Below are positions 63,955-64,000 of a stretch of 64,000 bases of DNA, one piece after another. Position 1 is the first letter of the stretch; each line of letters starts with the position of its first letter. Origin of the DNA: Pararhizobium sp. GTDB lineage: Bacteria > Pseudomonadota > Alphaproteobacteria > Rhizobiales > Rhizobiaceae. The notes below the pieces were generated by a model that searched no databases, had not been told where the DNA came from, and saw only the letters and a list, made by a program, of their open reading frames with translations. The DNA lies in NCBI GenBank assembly GCA_030655075.1, contig JAURWE010000101.1, forward strand, positions 246,427 through 310,426, written 5' to 3'. The translations under genes and the position numbers were made by a program.

Positions 63955-64000
63955 ATGCGCAAGTTCATCCTTTCGGCCATCGTCGCCACCGTCGCCACTG
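63955..64000 (+). CDS. start of a secreted protein (3' partial)
   Basis: AGGAGAGACCATC precedes an ATG followed by 15 codons, MRKFILSAIVATVAT, the beginning of a signal peptide. The gene runs off the window; identity cannot be told. Confidence 0.6.
   Translation, partial: MRKFILSAIVATVAT

Overview
This 64 kb window is high-GC alphaproteobacterial chromosome, most likely from the Rhizobiaceae (Rhizobium/Agrobacterium/Allorhizobium group). The supporting signs are a complete cpa/tad pilus locus of rhizobial layout, an orfA-pit phosphate operon with a Pho box, a yejABEF-type operon, a RIME-like palindromic repeat and rhizobial-type RTX/type I secretion genes. I saw no rRNA, CRISPR array, prophage or insertion sequence. 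One tRNA gene, tRNA-Ser(GGA), is present.

Layout. 1-12.7 kb is a type I secretion cluster. It holds a very large RTX protein with an animal-type haem peroxidase domain (5' end outside the window), a PrtD-like ABC exporter, a second RTX protein with an N-terminal hydrophobic segment, an HlyD/PrtE adaptor and, on the opposite strand, an HlyC-type RTX lysine acyltransferase. 12.8-15.7 kb is a PAS-rich hybrid histidine kinase. 16.0-17.6 kb is the DUF47-pit pair. 17.7-19.8 kb holds a DUF2161 nuclease-like gene, tRNA-Ser, a small membrane protein and msrA.

20.0-31.3 kb is a nucleoside uptake and salvage region. It has a BMP-family binding protein, an ABC ATPase split by an apparent one-base deletion, two permeases, cdd, a purine nucleoside phosphorylase, deoA, upp, add and deoB, interrupted by slyX and a retropepsin-like protease. 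Together these would import nucleosides, deaminate them, phosphorolyse them and pass (deoxy)ribose-1-phosphate to phosphopentomutase.

31.4-43.6 kb is the Flp/Tad pilus locus. Two TadE-like pseudopilins and a short secretin-N-domain protein are on the minus strand. The 57-aa Flp pilin, cpaA, cpaB, cpaC, cpaD, cpaE, cpaF, tadB and tadC are on the plus strand, and the TPR lipoprotein tadD is convergent at the end. 43.7-46.4 kb holds an M17 aminopeptidase, a MarR-like regulator and an NlpC/P60 peptidase. 46.4-53.2 kb is a yejABEF oligopeptide importer operon with a PIN-domain toxin-antitoxin pair inserted between yejE and yejF and joined to yejF by a 4-base overlap.

53.4-64 kb is housekeeping: mepA, mgsA, glk, an MsbA-like exporter, dapB, gpmA, a RIME-like repeat, an Ada-like methyltransferase, a DUF2244 protein, nth, a tetR/glyoxalase divergent pair with two matching operators, a CysZ/EI24 membrane protein and the first 15 codons of a secreted protein.

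The most unusual parts are the RTX peroxidase/second RTX protein/HlyC grouping with a shared upstream motif, and the toxin-antitoxin pair inside the yej operon.
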